Below, piece by piece: positions 1 through 7,747 of a DNA stretch of 21,948 nt. A model generated the notes under the pieces. It was not told where the DNA came from. It saw nothing but the letters and a program-made list of their open reading frames with translations, and ran no database searches. The stretch's first letter is position 1. Every line of letters begins with the position of its first letter. The position numbers were made by a program, and so were the translations under genes. This DNA comes from Treponema sp. (lineage in GTDB: Bacteria; Spirochaetota; Spirochaetia; Treponematales; Treponemataceae), in NCBI GenBank assembly GCA_017963165.1, contig JAGCTZ010000126.1, positions 1 to 21,948 on the forward strand, given 5' to 3'.

Positions 1-1
1 A

Positions 2-1357
2 AAAAAATATACAGATATTGGTGGAAAGATTCCAAAGGGTGTTTTGCTTGTTGGTGATCCTGGAACCGGTAAAACACTTTTAGCCCGCGCTGTTGCAGGT
101 GAAGCAGGAGTTCCTTTCTACAGCATTTCTGGTTCTGACTTTGTAGAAATGTTTGGTGGTGTTGGTGCCAGCCGTGTTCGTGATCTTTTTAAGCAGGCCC
201 GCGAAAAAGCTCCTTGTATCATATTTATTGATGAAATTGATGCTCTTGCAAAGAGTCGTGCAAACGGCTTTAGCAGTAATGATGAACGCGAACAGACTTT
301 GAATCAGCTGCTCGTAGAAATGGACGGCTTTGATAACGAAAAAGGACTTATTGTTCTTGCTGCAACAAACCGTGTTGATGTTCTTGACCCTGCAATTCTT
401 CGTCCCGGTCGTTTTGACCGTCAGGTTCCTGTAGAAAAGCCTGATGTTAAAGGGCGTGAAGAAATTCTTCGTATTCATGCAAAGAACGTTAAACTCGACA
501 GCGATGTTGATTTTGAAAATATTGCACATGGTACAACAGGTTTTGCCGGTGCAGATCTTGCCAATGTTGTAAACGAAGCCGCACTTCTTGCAGTTCGTAA
601 CGGACGCAAAAAGGTAACTATGGCCGACTTTAATGAAGCAATTGATAAAGTAAGCATTGGTCTTAAGAAAAAGAGCCGCAAGGAAAACAAGAAAGAGCTT
701 CGTCTTGTTGCAGTTCACGAAACTGGTCATGCGCTTGTTGCTGCCTTTAATCCGGAACACGAGCCTGTAAACAAAATTACAGTTGTTCCGCGCAGTCATG
801 GAGTAGGTGGTTTTACACAGTATCGCGAGGAAGAAGAAAAATTCCTTATGACCCGCAAGGATATGATGAACGAAATAGACAGCCTTTTAGGTGGTCGTGC
901 TGCAGAAGAGGTTATTCTTGGCGATATTTCTACAGGTGCTTCTAATGATATTGCCCGTGCTACAGATATAATCAAACGTATGATTACCGATTTTGGTATG
1001 TCCGACAAATACAGAAACGTAACTCTTGGAAAAGGTGTGCTTGGCAACAGAGGCGGAGACCCTAGTCTTGTACGCGAATTCAGTGAACAGACTCAAAATT
1101 ACATCGACGAAGAAATTGCCCGCATAATGAAAGAACGTTACGACTTTGTATTAAAGCTTCTTGGCAAGCACAAGTCTCTTATAGACTACATCGCAAACCG
1201 TCTTATGGAAGTAGAAACCATCGAAGGTAAAGAATTCTACGACATAGTAAACGGCGAATCTCATTGTCTTGAGCTTGAAGAAAAGGCAGTCGAAAAAAAG
1301 GAAGTTACCTCAAAAAAGACTGTTTCAAGAAAAGCACCAAATAAGAAGAAAGAATAA
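2..1357 (+). CDS. ftsH: FtsH, membrane-anchored AAA+ zinc metalloprotease (5'-truncated by window edge)
   Basis: Membrane-bound ATP-dependent protease that degrades misassembled membrane proteins and some cytosolic regulators. The reading frame is open from base 2, so the fragment has 451 residues; the N-terminal membrane segments lie outside the window. In order: [13 protein letters not shown] just before the AAA domain; Walker A GDPGTGKT (residues 18-25; FtsH usually has GPPGTGKT, so D replaces a P); Walker [10 protein letters not shown] (about 73-81); the second region of homology with ATNR and RPGRFDR (about 121-139); and the zinc-binding HETGH (239-243), the HExxH motif of M41 peptidases. 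TGASNDI and ATDIIKRMI follow, as is typical. The last ~22 residues form a Lys-rich tail ending NKKKE. Family assignment is secure. A TTG at 44 is an internal Leu codon within Walker A context, not the start. Confidence 0.97.
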   Translation, partial: KKYTDIGGKIPKGVLLVGDPGTGKTLLARAVAGEAGVPFYSISGSDFVEMFGGVGASRVRDLFKQAREKAPCIIFIDEIDALAKSRANGFSSNDEREQTLNQLLVEMDGFDNEKGLIVLAATNRVDVLDPAILRPGRFDRQVPVEKPDVKGREEILRIHAKNVKLDSDVDFENIAHGTTGFAGADLANVVNEAALLAVRNGRKKVTMADFNEAIDKVSIGLKKKSRKENKKELRLVAVHETGHALVAAFNPEHEPVNKITVVPRSHGVGGFTQYREEEEKFLMTRKDMMNEIDSLLGGRAAEEVILGDISTGASNDIARATDIIKRMITDFGMSDKYRNVTLGKGVLGNRGGDPSLVREFSEQTQNYIDEEIARIMKERYDFVLKLLGKHKSLIDYIANRLMEVETIEGKEFYDIVNGESHCLELEEKAVEKKEVTSKKTVSRKAPNKKKE

Positions 1358-1376
1358 ATAGTAGAACTATTAGTTG

Positions 1377-1524
1377 AAAAAATCTTTGGCGAGTGGGACG
1401 CAGGAAAAAGAAAGTAAGGGGGGACCTGCAGTGGGACAGCCGCGTTTACGTCGGCTGGCGCACGGATGCAGGGGGATACCTTGCTTTTTTTTCCGTCGCT
1501 GGGGCCCGCCGACAAAGATTTTTT
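1377..1524. repeat. GC-rich 148 bp element with 12 bp terminal inverted repeats, one long imperfect hairpin
   Basis: AAAAAATCTTTG at 1377-1388 is the exact reverse complement of 1513-1524. Moving inward, further arm segments match: an A-rich stretch at about 1403-1420 against a T-rich stretch at about 1479-1494, CCTGCA (1425-1430) against TGCAGG (1467-1472), and CAGCCG (1437-1442) against CGGCTG (1452-1457). The apex is near 1445-1448. By hand count 1381-1517 is about 59% G+C, far above the neighbouring genes. The right arm ends in a T run, so it could terminate ftsH transcripts. It lies between ftsH and the lolA promoter and has no convincing ORF. It could be a MITE-like or other dispersed repeat, a structured RNA, or an elaborate terminator. 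No second copy occurs in this window. Confidence 0.7.
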
Positions 1525-1532
1525 TATTTAAA

Positions 1533-1561
1533 TAGACACTTTATCATTTTATCGATATAAT
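1533..1561 (+). promoter_or_regulatory. Sigma-70-type promoter for lolA-rodZ-rimO-GH31, near-leaderless
   Basis: TAGACA at 1533-1538, a 17 bp spacer and a perfect TATAAT at 1556-1561. The lolA ATG begins at 1571, only 9 nt after the -10 box, so transcription would start about 3 nt before the ATG. No Shine-Dalgarno sequence fits between the box and the start. Confidence 0.75.
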
Positions 1562-1570
1562 ATTTGTTAT

Positions 1571-2233
1571 ATGAAAAAGATTTTTTTCACAGTACTCGCG
1601 TTTTTTTCGGCATCACTTTTTGCCCAGAGCATTACAACTGCAAGCGCATATTTTAAGACAATTTCTGAATATTACGCAACAATAAAAGATTACGAAGTAG
1701 ACTTTGAAATAAAGGTAGAAAAACAGGAGTCTGCCGGAAAGCTTTCTTTTAAGGCTCCTGATCTTCTTCGTCTTGATTATACAAATCCGCAGGAACAGGT
1801 AATCTGCTATAATGGTGATGTCCTTACAATTTATCTGCCAGATTCAGATGCTGTTCTTCAGCAGAATATTACAGATGACATTGGTGCCGAATCTCTTACA
1901 ACTCCGCAGGGCTTGTCTCTTTTAAGCCGCTACTACACAGTTGCCTACGAAACAGGTCAGAATGAAGAGCCTTTGGAAGACGGTTCCGATGAAATGGTTA
2001 TAAAATTTATTCTTACTAGAAAAAGTGCCTCAGAGGCTTTCAGATATATCAATATTGCAATAAATGCACAGACTAAGCTTATTCGCCGCATGGAAGCTGT
2101 AACTCCAAAGGGCGAAGTAATTGTTTTCAACTTTTTTGATTATAAGCTTAATCAGGATATAACTGACCAGCGTTTTATTTACGACGCACCATCTTCGGCA
2201 AACAATTATAATAACTTTCTGTTTTCGGAGTAG
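1571..2233 (+). CDS. lolA: LolA-like outer-membrane lipoprotein carrier protein
   Basis: Predicted periplasmic chaperone that carries lipoproteins from the inner to the outer membrane. It has 220 residues, close to the usual LolA length. Residues 1-18 look like a Sec signal peptide: Lys at 2-3, a hydrophobic core, and LFA before the likely cleavage site. The mature part is beta-rich and has the LolA-like pattern of a G-KLSFKAPDLLRLDYTNP strand pair (about 56-73), a QEQVICYNGDVLTIYLP segment (74-90) and a later lipid-binding-fold strand (EVIVFNFFDY, about 181-190). It is the first gene of a close-set run; rodZ starts 9 bp after it. The start is supported by the signal peptide and by the promoter directly upstream. 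Sequence similarity across LolA is low, so the family call is good but the exact cargo is unproven. Confidence 0.8.
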   Translation: MKKIFFTVLAFFSASLFAQSITTASAYFKTISEYYATIKDYEVDFEIKVEKQESAGKLSFKAPDLLRLDYTNPQEQVICYNGDVLTIYLPDSDAVLQQNITDDIGAESLTTPQGLSLLSRYYTVAYETGQNEEPLEDGSDEMVIKFILTRKSASEAFRYINIAINAQTKLIRRMEAVTPKGEVIVFNFFDYKLNQDITDQRFIYDAPSSANNYNNFLFSE

Positions 2234-2242
2234 GAGAGGTAA

Positions 2243-3331
2243 ATGGATAGTTACGGCGAACTTTTAAAAAATGCCAGAGAAGAAAAGAACCTCAATATAG
2301 ATAAAATATCCCGCGAAATATCAATAGAAAGCCGTTACTTAAAAGGCCTGGAAGACGAAGATAATGGTGTTTTTCCCGGCGAAGCATACATGATTGGTTT
2401 TTTGCGTAATTATTCAAATTACCTTGAACTTGATACAGATTATATTCTTAAGCTTTACAATAATAAAAAAATCCAGGAATCGCCTGTACCGGAAGGACTT
2501 CTTGTTAAACATCGTCCGCGCTGGCTTGTCTGGGCAATTGTTATTCCTGCTGTACTGCTTATAGGTGCTGGTGTAATTGTTACAGTACTTCTTATGTCAA
2601 AGAAAAATGTTGTAGAAGATGATTCTGTAATTCTTTCGGGAAAAATAAAGACACGCCAGTACGAGCTTGATAATTCAAAGTTTACGCAGCGTGTTTACAA
2701 GGGTGATCAGATTATTGTTCCAACAGATAATGGCCAGATTGTCCTTACTGTAAGAGATACACTTTCTTCATTCGGACTTGATACTCCAAGCGGAATATTC
2801 TATACAGACCTTGCCGAAGAGACAGAAATTGATATCAACGGCGATTCAGTTCCAGATCTTATTGTATATGTTTCTGATATTTCTTCAACAGATGAATCTC
2901 GTGGTGTAGAAATGAGCATGCTTCTTCGTCATGGTATTTCTACTTCTTCAAGTTCTGTAAATGTTGATGATATTCCATTTGAAACAGATATTGTATCAAA
3001 GCATCCTCAGAAGGTTATTCTGGAAGATAACCGTGCATATCCATTTACAATAAACGCTTCCTTCCGTGGTGCCTGTTTGTTCCGCGATAAGGTAGATAAT
3101 GATAATTCTGTTGAATCGTATTTCAGCCGTGGCGAAGTATTTACTGCAAATCCACATAATGGAATAAGACTCTGGATTTCTAACAGCAATGCAGTTAAGT
3201 TCACTATTGTTGCAGATTCAAAAACCTTTGATCTTGATATTGGTGCTGCAGGTCAGGTTCTTGTAGAAGATATCAAATGGATTAAAGATTCAGACGGCAG
3301 ATACAAGCTTATTGTTGTAGAGCTTGATTAA
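2243..3331 (+). CDS. rodZ: RodZ-like membrane protein with N-terminal helix-turn-helix
   Basis: Likely cytoskeleton-linked cell-shape protein that couples MreB-type filaments to wall synthesis. Residues 1-75 form a HTH_25-type domain (GELLKNAREEKNLNIDKIS, then ESRYLKGLEDED, FPGEAYMIGFLRNYSNYL), the typical RodZ N-terminus. A basic stretch (KHRPR, 89-93) precedes one transmembrane helix (about 94-118), and the rest (about 119-362) is a periplasmic, mostly beta-type domain with many Ser/Asp residues. This gives an N-in, C-out topology. The SD GGAGAGG lies about 6 nt before the ATG. It follows the lolA-like gene by 9 bp and precedes rimO by 11 bp, so co-transcription is likely. The periplasmic part is longer than in many RodZ proteins; the RodZ role is inferred from the N-terminal domain and topology. 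Confidence 0.8.
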   Translation: MDSYGELLKNAREEKNLNIDKISREISIESRYLKGLEDEDNGVFPGEAYMIGFLRNYSNYLELDTDYILKLYNNKKIQESPVPEGLLVKHRPRWLVWAIVIPAVLLIGAGVIVTVLLMSKKNVVEDDSVILSGKIKTRQYELDNSKFTQRVYKGDQIIVPTDNGQIVLTVRDTLSSFGLDTPSGIFYTDLAEETEIDINGDSVPDLIVYVSDISSTDESRGVEMSMLLRHGISTSSSSVNVDDIPFETDIVSKHPQKVILEDNRAYPFTINASFRGACLFRDKVDNDNSVESYFSRGEVFTANPHNGIRLWISNSNAVKFTIVADSKTFDLDIGAAGQVLVEDIKWIKDSDGRYKLIVVELD

Positions 3332-3342
3332 ACGGCGGAGTT

Positions 3343-4725
3343 ATGGCGACATTCTTTATAGATAATCATGGCTGCGCAAAAAATCAGACAGATGCCGAGC
3401 TTTTATGCGGCTACCTGGAAAAAGCAGCTTTTGAATTAACAGACAATCCTGATACAGCCGATTTTATAATCATCAATTCCTGCGGCTTTATTGAATCTGC
3501 AAAAAAAGAATCAATTGATGCAGTTTATTCTGTAAAGGCAAATTATCCAAATGCAAAAATAATTCTTGCTGGTTGTCTTGCGCAGCGTTATGCACAGGAG
3601 TTAAGCAGTTCTATGCCCGAGCTTGATGGAATATTTGGCAACGGAGACCTTTCTAAAATTGCAGAATATATGAATAAAGTTGCAGCTGCAGGAAATCAAA
3701 AAACAGAACCCGCCCTTTATCCTCAAAAAGGGATCTGCGAAGGGGCTCGTCCTCATATATTCAATTTTAAGGGTTCTGCCTTTGTAAAAATCACAGAGGG
3801 CTGTTCAAATAACTGTTCGTTCTGTGCAATTCCCTTAATCCGTGGTGCTGTAAGAAGTCGTCCGGTAAAGAATATTGTAGAAGAAATCAAATCACTTGTT
3901 GCTTCTGGTATTTACGAAATAAATCTTATTGGGCAGGATCTTGCCGCTTTTACAACTGATGAAGAACATAAAGGTTCTGCGCTTGCATATCTTTTACAGC
4001 AGATTTCTTTGTTAAAAGGACGTTTTATTATCAGAACCTTGTACATTCATCCGGATCATTTTAATACGGATATTCTTGATGTTTATAAAGCCGATTCCCG
4101 TTTTGTTCCATATTTTGATATTCCTTTTCAAAGCGGCGATGACAGCATAATCAAGGCAATGAATAGAGTTGGACCAGCTTCTTATTATGTTGAACTTGTA
4201 AATAAAATACGAACACAATTGCCAGCTGCAGTATTAAGAACAACCTTCCTTACAGGTTTTCCTGGTGAAACAGAACAGGCAGCTCAGAATACAAGAGAAT
4301 TTCTTAAAAAGATAAATCCAAACTGGTCGGGTTGCTTTGCGTATAGTCGCGAAGAAGATACACCTGCATATTCCTTAAAAAACAGTGTTCCCGCTCGTGT
4401 AGCACAAAAAAGGGCAGAGGCGCTTGAACAGCTTCAGGCAGAGTTGACAGCCGCACATAATGAAAAATATACAGGCATGGAGCTTGATGTTCTGATAGAA
4501 GAAATAATAGCCTTTAGTGAAGATTCTGCTTCGGCAGAGGACGCAGAAGGTCTTGCAATTGGTCGCGCATGGTTTCAGGCTCCCGAAGTTGATGGAAGTG
4601 TAGTTATCCGTTATGATGCCGATGACCAGAAACAATGTCGGGCTATTGAACCAGGTAAGGTTGTAAAAGTTAAAGTTCTTGCCAGCACCGGCATTGACCT
4701 GGACGCAAGATTACTTATAAGGTAG
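3343..4725 (+). CDS. rimO: RimO, ribosomal protein uS12 methylthiotransferase (radical SAM)
   Basis: Adds a methylthio group to a conserved Asp of ribosomal protein S12 using S-adenosylmethionine and two iron-sulfur clusters. It has 460 residues, a normal family length. The N-terminal UPF0004 domain has the three cluster cysteines, C11 (NHGCAKN), C47 (INSCGFIESAKKES) and C78 (LAGCLAQRY). The radical SAM motif is C154-x3-C158-x2-C161 (EGCSNNCSFCAIPLIRG). The C-terminal ~70 residues form a TRAM-like RNA-binding domain. The HGCAKN and FIESAKKES signatures favour RimO over the tRNA enzyme MiaB. The start ATG is preceded by CGGAG. It sits in the lolA-rodZ-rimO-GH31 run, and the next gene starts 5 bp after its stop. 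Confidence 0.95.
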   Translation: MATFFIDNHGCAKNQTDAELLCGYLEKAAFELTDNPDTADFIIINSCGFIESAKKESIDAVYSVKANYPNAKIILAGCLAQRYAQELSSSMPELDGIFGNGDLSKIAEYMNKVAAAGNQKTEPALYPQKGICEGARPHIFNFKGSAFVKITEGCSNNCSFCAIPLIRGAVRSRPVKNIVEEIKSLVASGIYEINLIGQDLAAFTTDEEHKGSALAYLLQQISLLKGRFIIRTLYIHPDHFNTDILDVYKADSRFVPYFDIPFQSGDDSIIKAMNRVGPASYYVELVNKIRTQLPAAVLRTTFLTGFPGETEQAAQNTREFLKKINPNWSGCFAYSREEDTPAYSLKNSVPARVAQKRAEALEQLQAELTAAHNEKYTGMELDVLIEEIIAFSEDSASAEDAEGLAIGRAWFQAPEVDGSVVIRYDADDQKQCRAIEPGKVVKVKVLASTGIDLDARLLIR

Positions 4726-4730
4726 AAACT

Positions 4731-6953
4731 ATGCTCACACCAATTCCACCAAAGAATTCCTGTATTACTCATGTAAAAATACAGGGCAATAATGTTTTTT
4801 TATATTCCGAATCGGGAGTTCTTCGCGTTGCAGTTTATGAACCGGAAGTGTTCAGAATTTCTTTTAATATAGATGAAACTTTTGATGTTGAACAGGGCAG
4901 TGAGTTTTTAGGGCCAGCTGCTGCACCTGAGTTTTCTGTCGAAGAAACGGAAGTTCATATTTTTATAAAAACACCGGTACTTATTTGTAAAATTTGCCGT
5001 GATTCTTCTTCTGTCAGCTTTGTGGATACTTCAGATAAAGTACTTTTTTCCGAAGCTTTGGAGCACAGTCATATTCTTGAACAGTTTGATGTTTATAAAA
5101 CCTGCGGAAATATAAAAACAGAAGAAATAAAAACTGCAGATGGTGTAAAAAAGAAAGTAATTGCCGCAGATAAAGTTTTTGATAAAACTCTTTTTCATAC
5201 ACGACTTGATTTTTGTTTTGATGAAGAAGAAAAACTTTTTGGTCTTGGACAGGCCGAAGAAGGCTGCTGGAATCTTCGTTCTACAACTCAATATCTGAAT
5301 CAGGCAAATAAAAAAATTGCAATTCCTTTTTTAATTTCGAGCAAGGGTTACGGAATTCTTTTTACAACTCAAAGTCCTTCTATTTTTAGTGATACTCAAT
5401 ATGGCTCATATTTTTATACAACCGCCGATTATTATCTTGATTATTTTTTCATAGGACAAAAGCCTGTCGCTGCAATGAGACGGCTTACAGGAAAAGCACT
5501 TTTGCCACCAAAATGGGCTCTGGGGTATATTCAGTCACAGGAACGTTACGAATCGGAGCAGGAAATTCTTGATACAGCTGCCGAATTTAAAAAACGCGGA
5601 ATTCCTGTAAGTGCAATTGTTTTAGACTGGCTTTCCTGGGAAGATGGAATGTGGGGACAGAAATCGTTAGATAAAAAACGCTTTCCTTCACCAGAAAAAA
5701 TGATAGAAACACTTCACAAGGATGATATTCATTTTATGATTTCTATCTGGCCTTCGATGGACGAAAAAAGTGAAAACTATAAAGAGATGAAGGAGCATAA
5801 TACTCTTTTACCTGGTGTAAATATTTGTAATGCGTTTGATAAGGCTGCCCGCGAGCTTTACTGGAAACAGGCAAAAGAAGGCCTCGCAAAATATGGAGTG
5901 GAAAGCTGGTGGTGCGATTCAAGCGAACCTGTTACTCCTGAATGGAATCATTTAGAACCGCAGCTACCTCAAATACAATTTAATGAATATGTAAATGCAA
6001 CAAGCGACATAATGCCGGTAGAAAAATCTAATGCCTACGGCTACTATCATGCGCTTGGAATGTATGAAGGACAGAAAAAAGATTATCCAGACAGGCGAAT
6101 GCTCATATTAACAAGAAGCGGCTGGAGTGGAAGTCAAAGGCTCGGTGTTACTCTTTGGTCTGGTGATACAAGTGCTTCGTGGAAAACGCTTCAAAATCAG
6201 CTGGTTGAGGCTATTCAGTTTTCTATGTCTGGTATTCCGTACTGGACTTTTGATATTGGCGCCTTCTTTGTAAAAAAAGGAATCAACTGGTATTGGAACG
6301 GCGACTATGATGATACAACTAAAAATCCAGGTTACCGCGAGTTATATACAAGATGGTTTCAGCTTGGTGCTTTTTTACCAATGTTCCGTGCGCATGGTAC
6401 AGACTGCCGGCGCGAGCCATGGGCTTTCGAAGATAAAACAAATATTTTCTATAATGCAATCTCAGCTTTTATAAAGCTTCGTTACAGCCTTATGCCTTAT
6501 ATTTATTCTGTTGCAGCAAGTGTCTGGAAAAATGATGAAATGTTTATCCGTCCTCTTTTCATGGAATTTAAGGATAAAGCAGTTTTAGATATTTCTTCGC
6601 AGTTTATGTTCGGCCCGGCAATAATGGTCTGCCCTGTTACAATGCCAATGTATTACGACAAGGCAGGAAATCCAATCGATAAAGAAAAATCAATAAAAGT
6701 ATATCTTCCCGCTGATTGCGGCTGGTACGACTGGTGGACTGGAAAAAAATATGATGGCGGTCAATGGATAACGACATCTGCAGATATTTCAAAAATCCCT
6801 CTTTTTGTCCGCGAAGGAAGTACAATTCCAACAAGTACAGATTTGCTTCGTTTTCCAGACAGTCATGGAAACTGCAAACCATTTGAACTTTATGAGGATG
6901 ATGGAATTTCAAATGATTATCAAAATGGGGAATTTAGTATCAAATTTGTTTAG
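4731..6953 (+). CDS. Glycoside hydrolase family 31 (alpha-glucosidase or alpha-xylosidase type)
   Basis: Retaining glycosidase acting on alpha-linked oligosaccharides. It has 740 residues and no signal peptide, so it is probably cytoplasmic and works on imported sugars. Residues 1-250 form the N-terminal beta-sandwich (DKTLFHTRLDF, KLFGLGQAEEG). The TIM barrel starts near 260 (PPKWALGYIQSQERY). The nucleophile is the Asp of WWCDSSEP (D396), and the likely acid/base is the Asp of WSGDTSASW (D479), followed by GIPYWTFDIGAF and FRAHGTDCRREPW. C-terminal beta domains close the protein. WWxDxxEP is seen in both alpha-glucosidases and alpha-xylosidases, so substrate is not decided by eye. It starts 5 bp after rimO with a weak SD (AAGG). 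It is the last gene of the run, and 60 bp of A/T-rich DNA follows before the next promoter. Confidence 0.9.
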   Translation: MLTPIPPKNSCITHVKIQGNNVFLYSESGVLRVAVYEPEVFRISFNIDETFDVEQGSEFLGPAAAPEFSVEETEVHIFIKTPVLICKICRDSSSVSFVDTSDKVLFSEALEHSHILEQFDVYKTCGNIKTEEIKTADGVKKKVIAADKVFDKTLFHTRLDFCFDEEEKLFGLGQAEEGCWNLRSTTQYLNQANKKIAIPFLISSKGYGILFTTQSPSIFSDTQYGSYFYTTADYYLDYFFIGQKPVAAMRRLTGKALLPPKWALGYIQSQERYESEQEILDTAAEFKKRGIPVSAIVLDWLSWEDGMWGQKSLDKKRFPSPEKMIETLHKDDIHFMISIWPSMDEKSENYKEMKEHNTLLPGVNICNAFDKAARELYWKQAKEGLAKYGVESWWCDSSEPVTPEWNHLEPQLPQIQFNEYVNATSDIMPVEKSNAYGYYHALGMYEGQKKDYPDRRMLILTRSGWSGSQRLGVTLWSGDTSASWKTLQNQLVEAIQFSMSGIPYWTFDIGAFFVKKGINWYWNGDYDDTTKNPGYRELYTRWFQLGAFLPMFRAHGTDCRREPWAFEDKTNIFYNAISAFIKLRYSLMPYIYSVAASVWKNDEMFIRPLFMEFKDKAVLDISSQFMFGPAIMVCPVTMPMYYDKAGNPIDKEKSIKVYLPADCGWYDWWTGKKYDGGQWITTSADISKIPLFVREGSTIPTSTDLLRFPDSHGNCKPFELYEDDGISNDYQNGEFSIKFV

Positions 6954-7012
6954 GGTATTTTCCTTAAATTTTAAAAAAAATGGCAAATTTCGGGATTTTT
7001 TCACGGTTTTTC

Positions 7013-7042
7013 TTGAAAAAAAGCGTATTTAAGGGTTATAAT
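7013..7042 (+). promoter_or_regulatory. Promoter of the HATPase gene, near-leaderless
   Basis: TTGAAA at 7013-7018, an 18 bp spacer and TATAAT at 7037-7042. The ATG at 7053 begins 10 nt after the -10 box, so the predicted 5' leader is about 4 nt. Confidence 0.7.
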
Positions 7043-7052
7043 ATAAGAAGTT

Positions 7053-7739
7053 ATGAAAGTTAGTGAGAATGAGTTGAGCGTGGATGACATTCAGAGCATA
7101 AGGGACGCGGTAAGAGAGAGGCGGCCTGTAAATTTCTATTGTTATACTCTTACTTTGGAGCAGAAAAAACGTTTCCAGAAAATCCTAGAGGTGTTTCTGG
7201 AAGAATGTGATGAAGCCTATCTTTTTAACTGTCTTTCATATTGTCTTTTTGAACTTCTTGATAACGCAAGTAAAGCAAACGCAAAACGAATCTTCTTTAA
7301 GGAACAGCATTTAAATATCAATAATCAGGCAGATTACGAAAACGGAATGAAAAACTTTAAGGCTAATCTTTCTGATAATACAAAGCATTACAAGGACGAA
7401 CTGGAAGCTGGTCTTCTTCAGGTTCATCTTGAGTTGTCTGCTAATGATGTAATTTCTCTTGCTGTTTCAAATAACACAAAAATTACAGAAGCTGAGTACA
7501 AACGTATTCAGGATAAAATCGAAAAAACAAAAGGCTATCAGAATGTTGCAGATGCCTTTTCTGATATTGACCAGACAGAAGGCTCTGGCCTTGGAATTAT
7601 AACTGTTGTAATTATGCTTCGTAAACTTGGACTTAATACTTCAAATCTTAAATTCAGTGTTACAGAAGATGAGACTGTTGCAACAATAGAGATTCCAAAA
7701 CATATGATTGCAGATCTTGATGATTTGGAATCTCTTTAA
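7053..7739 (+). CDS. Stand-alone histidine-kinase-like ATPase domain protein
   Basis: A 228-residue soluble protein with a GHKL/HATPase-like fold. The N box is FELLDNASKANAKR (E67, N71), with the Glu and Asn that bind Mg-ATP in this superfamily, and the G2 box is EGSGLGI (176-182). Where kinases show the DxGxG (G1) box, the sequence reads ISLAVSNNTKITEAE (134-148), so G1 is degenerate. There is no dimerisation/phosphoacceptor His domain, sensor domain or membrane segment. It is therefore not a complete sensor kinase. It might be an ATP-dependent regulator, an anti-sigma-type switch or an orphan kinase module; the partner is unknown and none lies next door. It forms its own transcription unit, with a promoter at 7013-7042 and a terminator at 7763-7790. 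It converges on the GH13 gene with only 8 bp between stops. Confidence 0.75.
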   Translation: MKVSENELSVDDIQSIRDAVRERRPVNFYCYTLTLEQKKRFQKILEVFLEECDEAYLFNCLSYCLFELLDNASKANAKRIFFKEQHLNINNQADYENGMKNFKANLSDNTKHYKDELEAGLLQVHLELSANDVISLAVSNNTKITEAEYKRIQDKIEKTKGYQNVADAFSDIDQTEGSGLGIITVVIMLRKLGLNTSNLKFSVTEDETVATIEIPKHMIADLDDLESL

Positions 7740-7747
7740 TTTCTTCA

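Noticed and set aside
80..799. 239-codon open frame antisense to ftsH
   Set aside because: It is a shadow of a strongly conserved gene on the other strand. It is Cys/Asn/Lys rich, has no family signature and no start signals. The same applies to the long antisense frames at 9257-9862 and 10775-11395 within the GH13 gene.
6805..7032. 75-codon + strand frame overlapping the end of the GH31 gene
   Set aside because: It lies mostly inside the GH31 coding sequence in another frame, continues into A/T-rich spacer, and has no recognisable protein character.
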